64,000 nt of DNA from positions 207,940 to 271,939 of the forward strand of contig NZ_KE386850.1 in assembly GCF_000429125.1 (NCBI RefSeq), given 5' to 3'. The translations under genes were made by a program, and so were the position numbers. This document shows, piece after piece, positions 1 to 9,949 of this stretch (position 1 is its first letter; the number at the start of each line of letters is the position of its first letter). The notes beneath the pieces were generated by a model, which searched no databases, had not been told where the DNA came from, and was given only the letters and a program-made list of their open reading frames with translations. The stretch is from Aequorivita capsosiphonis DSM 23843 (lineage in GTDB: Bacteria; Bacteroidota; Bacteroidia; Flavobacteriales; Flavobacteriaceae).

Positions 1-390
1 GGCTTTATCTGCGGAAACCTGTTCCAAAGCCATTAATTTTTTTCGTTTCCCAGCAGTTTGGATGAGTTGTTCAATGCCTACACCAAATTGTTGATGTTTT
101 CCATAGTCGCCAAAGAGTGGAGGTAACTCTTCCCCCGAAACTTCCTTTTGCCTGTCGGTTGCCCAAAGGTTTACTTCACTTACGGAAAGCGTAGGATTGG
201 GCCATAATTTGGCCTGAAGCACTGCAGCATGCGCTTTTGGAATTTCCAGTTTTTCTGCAATAAGACTCAGGTTTTGTTTTAAGAAAATTGCTTCTGCTTC
301 CTGACGGCTGAAGTTCATTTGCTCTTGTGCTTGGGCAACAGTGATAAAAAGAAAGAGAAGTGCGAATATTGCTCGCTTGTAATAGTTCAT
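1..390 (-). CDS. TolC/CzcC-family outer membrane efflux protein (N-terminal part)
   Basis: The gene runs off the left edge, so only about 130 N-terminal residues are present. It opens with a clear signal peptide (MNYYKRAIFALLFLFITVAQ then AQ). The mature part reads '...AEAIFLKQNLSLIAEKLEIPKA' and 'AKLWPNPTLSVSEVNLW', the usual start of TolC-like outer membrane factors in which alpha-helical repeats follow a short linker. The region 'GVGIEQLIQTAGKRKKLM' matches CzcC/CusC-type proteins of RND metal efflux systems. It lies 73 bp downstream of a two-component pair on the same strand, which suggests a czcCBA- or cusCBA-like operon. The metal is inferred, not shown, and the pump genes would lie outside the window. 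Confidence 0.8.
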   Translation of the reverse strand, partial: MNYYKRAIFALLFLFITVAQAQEQMNFSRQEAEAIFLKQNLSLIAEKLEIPKAHAAVLQAKLWPNPTLSVSEVNLWATDRQKEVSGEELPPLFGDYGKHQQFGVGIEQLIQTAGKRKKLMALEQVSADKA

Positions 391-463
391 AGATTTTGCT
401 CCACTAGGTTATGGTGCAAAACTGAAACTATCGACCTTAAAAAGACCTTAAAGTCAATAAAGT

Positions 464-1835
464 TTAGCTTAAAGGAAAGCTGATATCGAACTGGATTTTA
501 TTACCCGAAGGATTGGAATAGGTTATTGATCCATGGTGTAACTCAACAATTTTCTTGGTAAGAACAAGGCCTAATCCAAAACCCGTAAGTCTAGGATTAT
601 TGCTGCCCTTATAAAAATGATCGAACAGATATTTCTCTTCTTCAGGAGCAATCGGGTTTCCTTCGTTGATAAAGGATATACTGATTTGATTAGCGGCGGT
701 GCCATCAAAAATGATCTTTGCCTGAGGATTCAAACTATAGAAAATACAGTTGCGCATCACATTTAAAAATGCCTGATTTATTAGAAGTGTATTCGCTTTT
801 AGCTCCAGTTGATTTTCGTGTATGTTATCAGGTTTAAAACTTATTTCAAAACGAAACTCAGGATTGGTAATCGAAAGTTCTTCAATACCATTGAATATCA
901 ATTCGTCCAATCTAATTGTTTCCAATGAGATTTCGTTTCCGGATTCGTTTTTGGAGATTTCTAATAATACGGTAATAACATCCGCCAACGACTTTGCCTT
1001 GTTGATTTGGTTTTCAATCACTTCATTTTTTGTCTTTTCATCTGGAATATTTTTAGCGCGTTCCAATTCAGAAACCAAAACTGCTATTGGAGTTTTTAAT
1101 TCATGCGAAATATGTTGAGCGGCGTGTTTTTGAAAGGCGAAAGCATCGTTTGTACGATTGATAAGTTGGTTAAATTTGTCACCTAAGTATTTTTATTTCA
1201 TAGCTAGTAGTGTCAATTTCAAGACCCTTAAAACTTTTATCATTGATGTTTAAATTCCCCACTTTCTCAGCGAGATTGGTAAGTGGACTGGAGATTTTTC
1301 GAGATAGATAATTCGAGATAAAAACTACGATTCCAGTAATTACAATAAATATAACGATGAGGGTATTTTGGAGAAAATTCAACTTGGTATATCCAAAAGC
1401 GTCATAGGCCTTGCTTAATGCGTAATAAGCTTTGGCATCGCTTTCAAGATACATTCCAATAACGTCGTATTTCTCTTCCTTAGTTTCTATCCATTGCTTT
1501 GCGGGTGACAGTTCATTTAGAATTGCTGCGGTCTCCTCAATTTGTAGATCGTCTACACTTTTATAGATGATTTGTTTTTGCTGGTCATAAATCAACATTT
1601 TTTCGTCGTAGAAATCGTGAATTGTCAGCTTGTCCATTATGGCGCTGAGGTTTTCACTCAACTCTTTATACTCCGTTATCAGACCAAGGGTATATTTTAT
1701 CTTTTCCTTTTGGCGTTGCTGAAATTCTTCCTCGCGATATTCAGCAAATAATATGAATATAATAACTGAGGAAAGCGCCGTGAGGGCAATTACCGTAGTT
1801 GAAAAATAGAGCCGTATTTTGTTTTTAATTTTCAT
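464..1835 (-). pseudogene. Sensor histidine kinase split by a one-base frameshift
   Basis: Two reading frames together make one kinase. The upstream part (1835 to 1179, 218 residues) has an N-terminal membrane segment, a periplasmic sensor region of about 125 residues, a second membrane segment and the start of a HAMP domain, ending 'SYEIKILR'. The downstream part (to 464) carries 'KYLGDKFNQLINRT', the H-box 'HISHELKTPIAVL' (phospho-acceptor His codon at 1103-1105), the N-box 'NVMRNCIFYS' and the G-box 'GFGLGLVLTKK'. Removing one T from the T5 run at 1190-1194 joins them as E-I-K-Y-L-G-D-K, the expected HAMP/linker sequence. The start overlaps the response regulator end by 11 bp, so the two genes are translationally coupled. 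It may be a true phase-variable or dead gene, or a homopolymer sequencing error. Confidence 0.85.
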
Positions 1836-2514
1836 TTACATCCAAATAATACCCATAACCGATCTTGGTTTTGATGGTGTTTTTTCCAAATGGCTTGTCG
1901 ATTTTATTGCGTAGAAAATTCATGTAAACCTCAATGGTATTCGTGTTTGCCTGAAACGAGCCACCCCAAATACTCTCTATCAAATCTGCTTTTGAAACTA
2001 TTTCTCCGCTGTGTTCCATAAGTTTGAGGAGGATTTGATATTCTCTAGGAGTAAGTTTTATTTCTTTTCCCTGACGTAGCACTTTTTTTTGGTCTTTTTT
2101 CAAGACTATATCTCCAGTTGTGATTTTGATTTTTAAGCTTTCCTTTGAAGCATTTTGACTGCGTTTAATGAGTGATTTAATTCTCATTATTAGTTCACGC
2201 ATAAAAAAAGGTTTGGTAAGATAATCATCGGCGCCACAATCGTAGCCTTGAACTTTATCTTCGAGTTCGGCAAATGCAGTGAGCATAATTACTGGCGTAA
2301 CACTATCGTATTCTCGAAATAACTTGCAGAGATCAAAACCGTTTCGTCCAGGAAGGTTTACGTCCATGACTATACAATTGTAGCGTTTTTTTTTCAGCAT
2401 GCGTTCAGCTAACAGTCCGTCGTAAACTACTTCTGGAAAAAATCCATCGGCATTTAATGCGTCTGAAATATTAAGGCTTAAAGTATGGTCGTCTTCTACA
2501 ATCAAAATTTTCAT
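1825..2514 (-). CDS. OmpR-family response regulator
   Basis: The 229-residue protein has a receiver domain (residues 1-120) with the acidic pocket 'VEDD', phospho-acceptor Asp in 'VMDVNLPG', Thr in 'MLTAF' and Lys in 'YLTKPF'. A winged-helix DNA-binding domain follows (about 130-227; 'LTPREYQILLKLM', 'TIEVYMNFLRNKID', 'IKTKIGYGY'). This is the CusR/CzcR subgroup architecture. It is followed with an 11-bp overlap by its kinase and then a CzcC-like efflux gene, so regulation of metal efflux is the best guess. The likely promoter sits almost on the start codon. Confidence 0.92.
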   Translation of the reverse strand: MKILIVEDDHTLSLNISDALNADGFFPEVVYDGLLAERMLKKKRYNCIVMDVNLPGRNGFDLCKLFREYDSVTPVIMLTAFAELEDKVQGYDCGADDYLTKPFFMRELIMRIKSLIKRSQNASKESLKIKITTGDIVLKKDQKKVLRQGKEIKLTPREYQILLKLMEHSGEIVSKADLIESIWGGSFQANTNTIEVYMNFLRNKIDKPFGKNTIKTKIGYGYYLDVNEN

Positions 2515-2519
2515 AACTA

Positions 2520-2527
2520 CAAAGATA
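2520..2527 (-). promoter_or_regulatory. Candidate -7 element of the response regulator operon
   Basis: The minus strand reads TATCTTTG, an exact match to the Bacteroidota -7 consensus TAnnTTTG. It lies only 6 bp from the ATG at 2514, so a transcript from here would be almost leaderless. No convincing -33 TTG is seen. Confidence 0.3.
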
Positions 2528-2740
2528 GCATTTGCACTTTATAGGGTGTTGATGCGTTTATTCTAATTGTTTCTTGAAAATAATGAAAATAAACTTTCAT
2601 ATTTACCGTTCTTTAGAATTTCGATATAATTTCTTAAAAATGTTATAAAAAATCTTTTCACCCTTTATTTTGAGAGAGTTGTTTCAAATTCCTACAATAG
2701 TGACCAAATTGTTAGGCATTAGAACTAATTGGTATTACGA

Positions 2741-2768
2741 TTAAATAAGGCTTCAAAGGCTTATTTAA
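2741..2768. promoter_or_regulatory. Inverted repeat upstream of the DPP IV-transporter operon
   Basis: TTAAATAAG (2741-2749) and CTTATTTAA (2760-2768) are a perfect 9-bp inverted repeat with a 10-bp spacer, about 60 bp upstream of the probable dipeptidyl peptidase start. It could be an operator or an mRNA hairpin. The rest of 2515-2830 is AT-rich with no recognisable gene. TAAACTTG at about 2802-2809 matches the -7 consensus in all but one position. Confidence 0.35.
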
Positions 2769-2830
2769 CAAAAAAACGACCCTCACTTTCACAAAAAATT
2801 AGTAAACTTGGCCTATCAAAATTTAACACT

Positions 2831-5011
2831 TTGAAAAAAATAATCTCTCTATCCTTTTTACTGCTGTTTTTTACAGCCTTTAGCACCCTTTTAGCACAAC
2901 AAAAAGAAATTTCCCTTGAGGAGATTTTTAATGGTACTTTCCGAACGGAGGGCCTTGATGTGTTGCGATCCTTAAATAACGGAAAAGAATATGCCGTCTT
3001 GAATTTTGACAGACAAAGCAAAAATTCAACGGTTGATGTTTACGATTATAAGAGCGGCGAAAAAGTTCGAACACTTTTAAATAGTAAGGATTTAAACGGT
3101 ATTCAGAAATTCATTTCCTATGAATTGAGCAAAGACGAATCCAAAATTCTGTTTGCTACAGATCGTGAACCAATATTCAGACGTTCTTCCCTTGGAACCT
3201 TTTATGTTTATGATATTAAAACGAAGGAGTTTAAACTTGTGTCCACGAACAAAGTTCAAGAGCCAACGTTTAGCAACGACGGAAGTAAAATTGCCTATGG
3301 TTTTGAAAACAATCTTTATATAAAAGATTTGAATTCCGGTGAAACGAAACAAATTACCCAAGATGGTAAAAAGAATAGCATCATCAACGGAATCACGGAT
3401 TGGGTTTATGAGGAAGAATTTGCTTTTGTCCGCGCTTTTGAATGGAGCAAAACCGATGATAAAATTGCTTACATAAAATTTGACGAAACCGAAGTGCCTC
3501 AATTCACTATGGATATTTATGGCAACGATCTTTATCCAAAAGCTGACACGTTTAAATATCCAAAGGCAGGAGAAGCCAATTCCAAGGTTTCATTACATAT
3601 CTATGACGTTTCTACTGATAAAACAGTTGCGGTAGATCTTTCAAAGTACAACAACTACTACATTCCTAGATTGCTTTGGACGCAGGAGAATAACTTGGTG
3701 AGCGTTCAATTAACAAACCGACACCAGAATGTGGTGGATTTAGTTTTTGTAAATACCACTGACAATTCTTCAAAATTGATTTTAAAGGAAAAAGATGATG
3801 CCTATGTTGATATAACAGACAATCTTACTTTTCTAAATAACAATAGCTTCTTTTGGACTAGCGAAAAAGATGGCTGGAACCATATTTATCAGTATGATGG
3901 CAATGGAAAACTTCTTAACCAAGTTACCAAAGGTCCCTGGGAGGTAACTAAATATTATGGCTTCGATCAAAACACGGGCCGAGTTTATTATCAAAGTACT
4001 GAAAACGGTAGCATCAACCGAGATGTGTACTCCATTCTTCCTTCAGGAAAAAACAAGGCGCGATTATCGCAAAAAACGGGAACAAACAGTGCCGATTTTA
4101 GTGCGGATTATACCTATTTCATAAATACCTTCTCCGATTCCGAAACGCCTTATGTTTATACCCTTCACCAAGCTAAGAATGGAAAATTGCTTCGCGAAAT
4201 AAAAAACAACAACGATTTAAAAAACCGATTGGCTTCCTATAAAATCTCCCCTAAAGAGTTTTCAACCATAAAAATTAATGGAGAGGATCTGAATATGTAT
4301 ATGATTAAGCCTTTAGATTTTGATGACACAAAGGAATATCCGCTTTTTATGTATCAATATTCTGGACCAGGCTCGCAAAACGTGGCTAACAGATGGATGG
4401 GCAGAAATGATTATTGGCACGAAATGCTTGCTAATGAGCAAGATATTATCATTGTCTGTGTAGATGTTCGCGGAACTGGATTTAAAGGAAGAGACTTTAA
4501 AAAAATGACCCAAAAGGAATTGGGAAAATACGAAGTACAGGATCAAATAGCTGTAGCTAAAAAATTAGGAGGCCTGCCCTATATTGATGCTAACCGCACA
4601 GGAATCTGGGGATGGAGTTATGGAGGGTTTATGTCTTCAAATGCTTTGTTTCAAGCACCGGATACTTTTGAAATGGCCATTGCCGTAGCTCCCGTTACAA
4701 GCTGGAGGTTTTATGACAGTATTTATACGGAGCGCTATATGCAGACACCGCAGGAAAACCCTACTGGTTATGATGAAAACTCACCTCTTTCGCACGTAAA
4801 TGGTTTGAAGGGAAAATTTTTATTGGTGCACGGAAGTGCTGATGATAACGTTCACGTTCAAAATTCGATGCGACTAGTAGAAGCTTTGGTGCAAGCTAAT
4901 AAGCAATTTGATTGGCGTATATATCCCGACAAAAACCATGGTATTTACGGTGGAAATACCAGTCTACATCTTTATACTTTAATGACCAATTTTATTAAAT
5001 CAAATCTGTAA
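2831..5011 (+). CDS. Dipeptidyl peptidase IV (S9B serine peptidase)
   Basis: It removes X-Pro (or X-Ala) dipeptides from peptide N-termini, probably in the periplasm. I chose the TTG at 2831 because the signal peptide (KKIISLSFLLLFFTAFSTLLA) begins there. An in-frame TTG at 2729 would put 34 odd residues in front. The protein is about 726 residues: an eight-bladed propeller with 'DWVYEEEF', the substrate N-terminus-binding double-Glu motif, then a C-terminal alpha/beta-hydrolase domain. The nucleophile Ser is in 'GWSYGG' (codon 4616-4618), the Asp in 'GSADDNVH' and the His in 'DKNHGIYGG'. A POT transporter starts 16 bp downstream, so cleavage and dipeptide import are encoded together. Confidence 0.93.
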   Translation: MKKIISLSFLLLFFTAFSTLLAQQKEISLEEIFNGTFRTEGLDVLRSLNNGKEYAVLNFDRQSKNSTVDVYDYKSGEKVRTLLNSKDLNGIQKFISYELSKDESKILFATDREPIFRRSSLGTFYVYDIKTKEFKLVSTNKVQEPTFSNDGSKIAYGFENNLYIKDLNSGETKQITQDGKKNSIINGITDWVYEEEFAFVRAFEWSKTDDKIAYIKFDETEVPQFTMDIYGNDLYPKADTFKYPKAGEANSKVSLHIYDVSTDKTVAVDLSKYNNYYIPRLLWTQENNLVSVQLTNRHQNVVDLVFVNTTDNSSKLILKEKDDAYVDITDNLTFLNNNSFFWTSEKDGWNHIYQYDGNGKLLNQVTKGPWEVTKYYGFDQNTGRVYYQSTENGSINRDVYSILPSGKNKARLSQKTGTNSADFSADYTYFINTFSDSETPYVYTLHQAKNGKLLREIKNNNDLKNRLASYKISPKEFSTIKINGEDLNMYMIKPLDFDDTKEYPLFMYQYSGPGSQNVANRWMGRNDYWHEMLANEQDIIIVCVDVRGTGFKGRDFKKMTQKELGKYEVQDQIAVAKKLGGLPYIDANRTGIWGWSYGGFMSSNALFQAPDTFEMAIAVAPVTSWRFYDSIYTERYMQTPQENPTGYDENSPLSHVNGLKGKFLLVHGSADDNVHVQNSMRLVEALVQANKQFDWRIYPDKNHGIYGGNTSLHLYTLMTNFIKSNL

Positions 5012-5027
5012 TAATTAAGTTAAACTA

Positions 5028-6611
5028 ATGAATCAAGAAACTGATCAGCAATTAGTAAATCACCTTTCTAAACAAGGCATCGGTGACCAAATGGTTATGG
5101 GGCATCCCGCAGGACTGTTTATTTTGTTCTTTACCGAAATGTGGGAGCGTTTTAGTTATTATGGAATGCGAGCATTATTAACCGTCTTCTTGATAACAGA
5201 AGTTAGCAAGGAAGGCTGGGGATGGACTAGTGAAGAAGCACTACAATTGTATGCTTGGTATACCGGTTTGGTCTATTTGACGCCTCTTCTCGGAGGAATT
5301 ATTGCCGATAAATTCACAGGTTTTAGAAAGGCTATTTTGTTAGGTGCCTTAATTATGACCTTAGGGCATGCGTCGATGGCATTAGAAATGGTAAGCCCAA
5401 CTTTCTTCTACATCGGACTTGTATTTATGATTTTAGGTAACGGTATGTTCAAACCAAATATTTCTTCAATGGTAGGACAATTGTATCCTGATAACAGTGC
5501 CAAAAAGGATGCTGGATACACTATTTTTTATATGGGTATTAATGCGGGAGCGTTTTTAGGAATGCTGTTGTGTGGATACATCGGAGAAAAAGTAGGTTGG
5601 CATTATGGCTTTGGTTTAGCTGGAATATTTATGTTATTCGGAATGTTACAATTCTATTTCGGAAGTAAAATATTTGGAGAAATAGGACAACGGCCTCCGG
5701 CGAAAACAGCGCCTGAAATAGTAAAAGATCCGGATGATGATGAAGAGGCAATAGCAGCTCATATTGTAAGAGATCGTTTGATAGTTGTAGGGGTATTGAT
5801 GGTGGCCAGTATATTTTTCTTCTTTGCTTTTGAGCAAGCGGGGGGATCTATGACTGTATTCGCTAAAAATTATACTCAACGCGTATTGGAAGGTAACGCT
5901 GGAACTATTTTTAAATGGGTGGATGCCATATTAACGGTATTTCCAATACTGATTGTTTCTTGGGTACTTTATGGGTTAGGAAAGAAAATATTTAAGAAAT
6001 ATCCCTTGACCATTATCTTTACTGCAATTTCATTTATAATTATTTGGATATTGGGTATCTGGAAAGTATACAGAGAATTTAATCTGGAGCAAACGGAAGT
6101 AACCGTTTCTTGGTTCCAGATTTTGAACTCCTTTTTTATCATCACTTTGGCCTCCTCTTTTAGTAAAATGTGGGAAAAAGTTTGGAATCCTTCCGGTCCT
6201 GTCAAATTTGCGATGGGCCTTGCCTTGGTAGGAGTAGGGTTTATTGTGTTGGCAATTGGTGCGAGTAGTATTCCTACGGGAGCTGAAACTGCTGCCGTAA
6301 GCATGATCTGGTTGATCTTGGCCTACTTTTTCCACACCATGGGAGAATTGTGCTTGTCTCCAGTAGGATTATCCTATGTATCAAAACTATCTCCCAAACG
6401 TTTGGCAGGTTTGTTATTTGGACTGTGGTTTACAGCTTCGGCAATAGCCAACTTTATTGCTGGAATGACAGGGTCATATATTGATAAGATATCGGAAACT
6501 TATTCTATGTCAACCTTCTTCTTCATCATTGCCGGAATACCCATGTTTGCAGCAATTGTACTATTATTACTAAATCCGAAGTTAAAGAAAATGATGCACG
6601 GAATTCATTAA
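5028..6611 (+). CDS. POT-family proton-dependent peptide transporter (first of three)
   Basis: This 527-residue membrane protein is of the PTR2/POT major facilitator family, which imports di- and tripeptides with protons across the inner membrane. It shows the proton-coupling motif ExxER in 'FTEMWERFSYYGMRALL' and the family signature 'FYMGINAGAFLGMLLCGYIGE'. Twelve or more hydrophobic segments are visible, with a hydrophilic loop (about 215-240) in the middle and 'MGELCLSPVGLSYVSKLSP' near the C-terminus. It follows dipeptidyl peptidase IV by 16 bp with no terminator between, so it is probably cotranscribed. Two paralogues follow. Confidence 0.93.
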   Translation: MNQETDQQLVNHLSKQGIGDQMVMGHPAGLFILFFTEMWERFSYYGMRALLTVFLITEVSKEGWGWTSEEALQLYAWYTGLVYLTPLLGGIIADKFTGFRKAILLGALIMTLGHASMALEMVSPTFFYIGLVFMILGNGMFKPNISSMVGQLYPDNSAKKDAGYTIFYMGINAGAFLGMLLCGYIGEKVGWHYGFGLAGIFMLFGMLQFYFGSKIFGEIGQRPPAKTAPEIVKDPDDDEEAIAAHIVRDRLIVVGVLMVASIFFFFAFEQAGGSMTVFAKNYTQRVLEGNAGTIFKWVDAILTVFPILIVSWVLYGLGKKIFKKYPLTIIFTAISFIIIWILGIWKVYREFNLEQTEVTVSWFQILNSFFIITLASSFSKMWEKVWNPSGPVKFAMGLALVGVGFIVLAIGASSIPTGAETAAVSMIWLILAYFFHTMGELCLSPVGLSYVSKLSPKRLAGLLFGLWFTASAIANFIAGMTGSYIDKISETYSMSTFFFIIAGIPMFAAIVLLLLNPKLKKMMHGIH

Positions 6612-6696
6612 GTAGTTAATGAACTTTCTAAGCGCGCATCAACAAGAAACGATAGAATAAATATCTTTAAGCTTTATTAACAATTAAATAAACTAT

Positions 6697-8103
6697 ATGT
6701 CAGACGCACTTCAATATCAAAAACAAAAGGAATTATTTGGACACCCTGTGGGGCTCTATATTCTGTTTTTTACCGAAATGTGGGAGCGTTTCTCCTATTA
6801 TGGGATGCGTGCTATATTAGTTCTTTACTTGGTGGCAGAGTCAAATGGTGGGAATCCAGGATTGGGCTGGACCGATGGGGAGGCGCTTACGGTTTATGGT
6901 TGGTACACCATGCTTGTTTATGTGGCATCCATTCCAGGAGGTTGGATTGCAGATAAGTTTTTGGGTCAAAAACAATCTGTACTTGTTGGTGGTATATTAC
7001 TTACTGCCGGACACGGAATTCTTTCTATTGAACAGATGTGGGCATTCTATACAGGACTGGGGCTAATTATAGCTGGTGTAGGTATGTTAAAACCGAATAT
7101 TTCAACTATGGTTGGTGGTCTGTATAAGCCTGGTGATATTAGAAGAGATAAAGGGTTCACCATTTTTTATATAGGAATAAACGTTGGTGCATTTCTGTCT
7201 AGTATAATCGTTGGGTATGTTGGTGAAACTTATGGATGGCATTATGGTTTTGGACTTGCGGCAATTGGAATGGCCCTAGGTCTTATTCAGTATATGGCTG
7301 GCCAAAAACATTTAAAATATGTTGGTAATAACACTAGTAAATCTATTGATCCAGTGGAACAAGAAGCAATGAAAAAACCCCTATCTAAAATTGAAAAGGA
7401 TAGAATGATTGTGTTGTTAGTCTCTTTTGTATTAGTGATTGTATTCTGGGGCGCGTTTGAACAAGCCGGTGGCTTGATGAATCTTTACGCTTCTGATAAA
7501 ACCGACCGTATGTTGCTGGGTTGGGAAGTTCCCGCTTCGTGGTTTCAATCTTTGAATGCGATGTTTATTATTATTTTAGGAACTACAGTAGCTGCTTTCT
7601 GGGCGAAACGAAAGTTGAAAGGAAAAGTTTCTACCTCGCTATTCAAAATGTGCGTGGGATTAATTATTATGGGGACAGGTTTCTTCTTTATGACCGCAGC
7701 TGCTGGGCAGTATAGTATTGAAGGTTCTTCTGCAATGTACTGGTTGGTATTGGCATATCTGTTTCACACTGTTGGAGAGCTTTGTCTTTCTCCAGTTGCA
7801 CTTTCATATATTACTAAATTGGCTCCGCTAAAGTATGCTTCCTTAATGATGGGTGTTTTCTTCGCAATGACCGGCTTCGGAAATTTACTGGCAGGTCTTT
7901 TAGGAAAATCGGCCTCAGATTTGGGAGAATATACGGTGTTTACTGGAATTGCAATTTTCTGTGTGCTCTTTGGTTTACTAGTTCTTTTGGTGAGAAAGAA
8001 ACTAGAAAGTCTTACACATGGTGCAGAAGATAATGAGCGTGAAATTATAGACGACAACGAACCATACGAACTTGCAGATCCAGATATAAATAAAAACAAT
8101 TAA
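6697..8103 (+). CDS. POT-family peptide transporter (second of three)
   Basis: A 468-residue paralogue of the preceding gene, with the ExxER motif in 'FTEMWERFSYYGMRAIL' and 'FYIGINVGAFLSSIIVGYVGE'. It is shorter in the central loop region, about the 14-TM bacterial core, and ends in an acidic hydrophilic tail ('GAEDNEREIIDDNEPYE') that its neighbours lack. The gap to the previous gene is 85 bp and to the next 35 bp, consistent with one operon. Confidence 0.92.
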   Translation: MSDALQYQKQKELFGHPVGLYILFFTEMWERFSYYGMRAILVLYLVAESNGGNPGLGWTDGEALTVYGWYTMLVYVASIPGGWIADKFLGQKQSVLVGGILLTAGHGILSIEQMWAFYTGLGLIIAGVGMLKPNISTMVGGLYKPGDIRRDKGFTIFYIGINVGAFLSSIIVGYVGETYGWHYGFGLAAIGMALGLIQYMAGQKHLKYVGNNTSKSIDPVEQEAMKKPLSKIEKDRMIVLLVSFVLVIVFWGAFEQAGGLMNLYASDKTDRMLLGWEVPASWFQSLNAMFIIILGTTVAAFWAKRKLKGKVSTSLFKMCVGLIIMGTGFFFMTAAAGQYSIEGSSAMYWLVLAYLFHTVGELCLSPVALSYITKLAPLKYASLMMGVFFAMTGFGNLLAGLLGKSASDLGEYTVFTGIAIFCVLFGLLVLLVRKKLESLTHGAEDNEREIIDDNEPYELADPDINKNN

Positions 8104-8138
8104 TATTTAGAAGTACAATTTAACCAAAGCATAAGCAC

Positions 8139-9929
8139 ATGAATACCGATATTGAAAATCTATTTAAAGACAAAGTTTTAGGACATCCTGCGGGACTTTT
8201 TATACTTTTCTTTACCGAAATGTGGGAACGTTTTTCGTTCTATGGAATGCGAATCCTGTTGGTGCTGTTTTTAACCGCACCACTCTTAGATGACAATCCT
8301 GGATGGGATTGGCCGAGAGAGCATGCACTTGCTTTGATTGGTACCTATGCTTCACTCTTGTATTTAACTCCGATTATTGGGGGTTGGATAGCCGATAAGA
8401 TTACAGGCTATAGAATGGCAGTAGTGATTGGCTGTATTATAATGACCCTTGGACACGCTTCCATGGCCATTGAAACAACGGCTTCATTTTATCTAGGGCT
8501 TGCGTTTTTGGTTATCGGTACGGGTTTCTTTAAGCCGAACATTACTTCTATTATTTCTGAAATGTACAAAGGCAAAGAATCCAAGAAGGATGGAGCTTAT
8601 ACGCTGTTTTATATGGGTGTAAATGCCGGAGCATTTTTCGGAATGATGCTTTGTGGATATTTGGCAGAAAATTATGGTTGGTCTTGGGGCTTTGGTCTTG
8701 CTGGTATTTTTATGTTTTTAGGAATGCTTCAGTTTCTATTGGCACATAAAATGTTTGGCAAGATTGGTGCAAAACCTTCCAAAGTACACGAAGTAGAAAT
8801 ACCTCAAAATATAAATGAAGCAAGACCCGAACTGCGGGAAGACGGAGTTGAGGAAGCACCAATCAAATTGAACCCATTCACCATGTTTGACTATGTGTTG
8901 ATTGTATTATCATCCGTAGGTGGTTTGCTCTATCTCTTTAATGACCCACTGGAGACTATCTATTCCAAATCTTTGGTGCCTTTTGAAATAGGAGGAATGA
9001 GCGGAACCAATATTGTGGTTCTAGCTGCTTTAGCCATGTTCTTAATCTTGTTAATAACACGTATCGCTCGCTATTTGCCAATAGTTCGCGATAGATTGAT
9101 TGCAGTATCCATTTTTGGACTTTTTACGGTTTTCTTCTTTGCCTTCTTTGAGCAGTCACTTGGGTCTATGACGCTTTTTGCCCAGGATTATACGGATAGA
9201 AGTTTAACGGGTAATTCGGCAATTATCTTTAAAGTTATAGATACACTCTTGACTACGGTTCCTTTAATTATTATTACTTATGTTATATTTCTGCTGATAA
9301 AGAAAACTCATAATAAAATCGGTCCTTCAAACATAGCTTTATCTCTTGCCTTTATAGGTATTTGGGGATTAGTGATTTTTAGATTGATAGACAAATTAGG
9401 ACAGACTGAATTAACCGTCGATGCCACTTGGTTTGGAATTCTTAACTCTTTCTTTATTATTACTTTGGCGCCGTTCTTTTCAAAATGGTGGGAAAGTAAA
9501 TACAACCCTAGCGCTGCCGTTAAATACGGAATTGGATTAGTGCTTCTGGGTCTTGGGTTTGCTGTTCTTTCTTATGGCGCATCAGATATTCCAGCTGGAG
9601 CAATGACCGCTTCGGTGAGTATGGCTTTTTTAATATTCGCTTATTTACTTCATACCATGGGTGAACTATGTCTTTCGCCTTTAGGACTTTCCTATTTAAG
9701 TAAGTTGGTTCCCGCACGAATGATTGGTTTTATGTTTGGGGTTTGGTACCTCGCAATTGCAGTAGGTCAAAAAGCCGCGAATACCATGGGCGGAATGATC
9801 GATAAAATTTCGGCGGAATACTCTTTGGGAACTTTCTTCCTAATTTTCACCTTGATTCCAATTGCAGTGGGGATTGTAGCAATGGCTCTAAACCCTGTAC
9901 TAAAGAAGTTGATGCACGGTATACGCTAA
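8139..9929 (+). CDS. POT-family peptide transporter (third, enlarged)
   Basis: A 596-residue paralogue with 'FTEMWERFSFYGMRILL' (ExxER) and 'FYMGVNAGAFFGMMLCGYLAE'. It is longer because of an insertion of about 70 residues in the middle (around 230-310) holding two additional hydrophobic segments ('YVLIVLSSVGGLLYLF' and 'NIVVLAALAMFLILLI'). The C-terminal 'LKKLMHGIR' resembles 'LKKMMHGIH' of the first copy, so copies one and three look closest. A terminator at 9950-9979 closes the operon. Confidence 0.92.
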   Translation: MNTDIENLFKDKVLGHPAGLFILFFTEMWERFSFYGMRILLVLFLTAPLLDDNPGWDWPREHALALIGTYASLLYLTPIIGGWIADKITGYRMAVVIGCIIMTLGHASMAIETTASFYLGLAFLVIGTGFFKPNITSIISEMYKGKESKKDGAYTLFYMGVNAGAFFGMMLCGYLAENYGWSWGFGLAGIFMFLGMLQFLLAHKMFGKIGAKPSKVHEVEIPQNINEARPELREDGVEEAPIKLNPFTMFDYVLIVLSSVGGLLYLFNDPLETIYSKSLVPFEIGGMSGTNIVVLAALAMFLILLITRIARYLPIVRDRLIAVSIFGLFTVFFFAFFEQSLGSMTLFAQDYTDRSLTGNSAIIFKVIDTLLTTVPLIIITYVIFLLIKKTHNKIGPSNIALSLAFIGIWGLVIFRLIDKLGQTELTVDATWFGILNSFFIITLAPFFSKWWESKYNPSAAVKYGIGLVLLGLGFAVLSYGASDIPAGAMTASVSMAFLIFAYLLHTMGELCLSPLGLSYLSKLVPARMIGFMFGVWYLAIAVGQKAANTMGGMIDKISAEYSLGTFFLIFTLIPIAVGIVAMALNPVLKKLMHGIR

Positions 9930-9949
9930 TATACAATACGAAAAACATA

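Noticed and set aside
2729-2830. Upstream TTG start for dipeptidyl peptidase IV
   Set aside because: It would put 34 charged residues in front of a clear signal peptide and overlap an inverted repeat. The TTG at 2831 is preferred.
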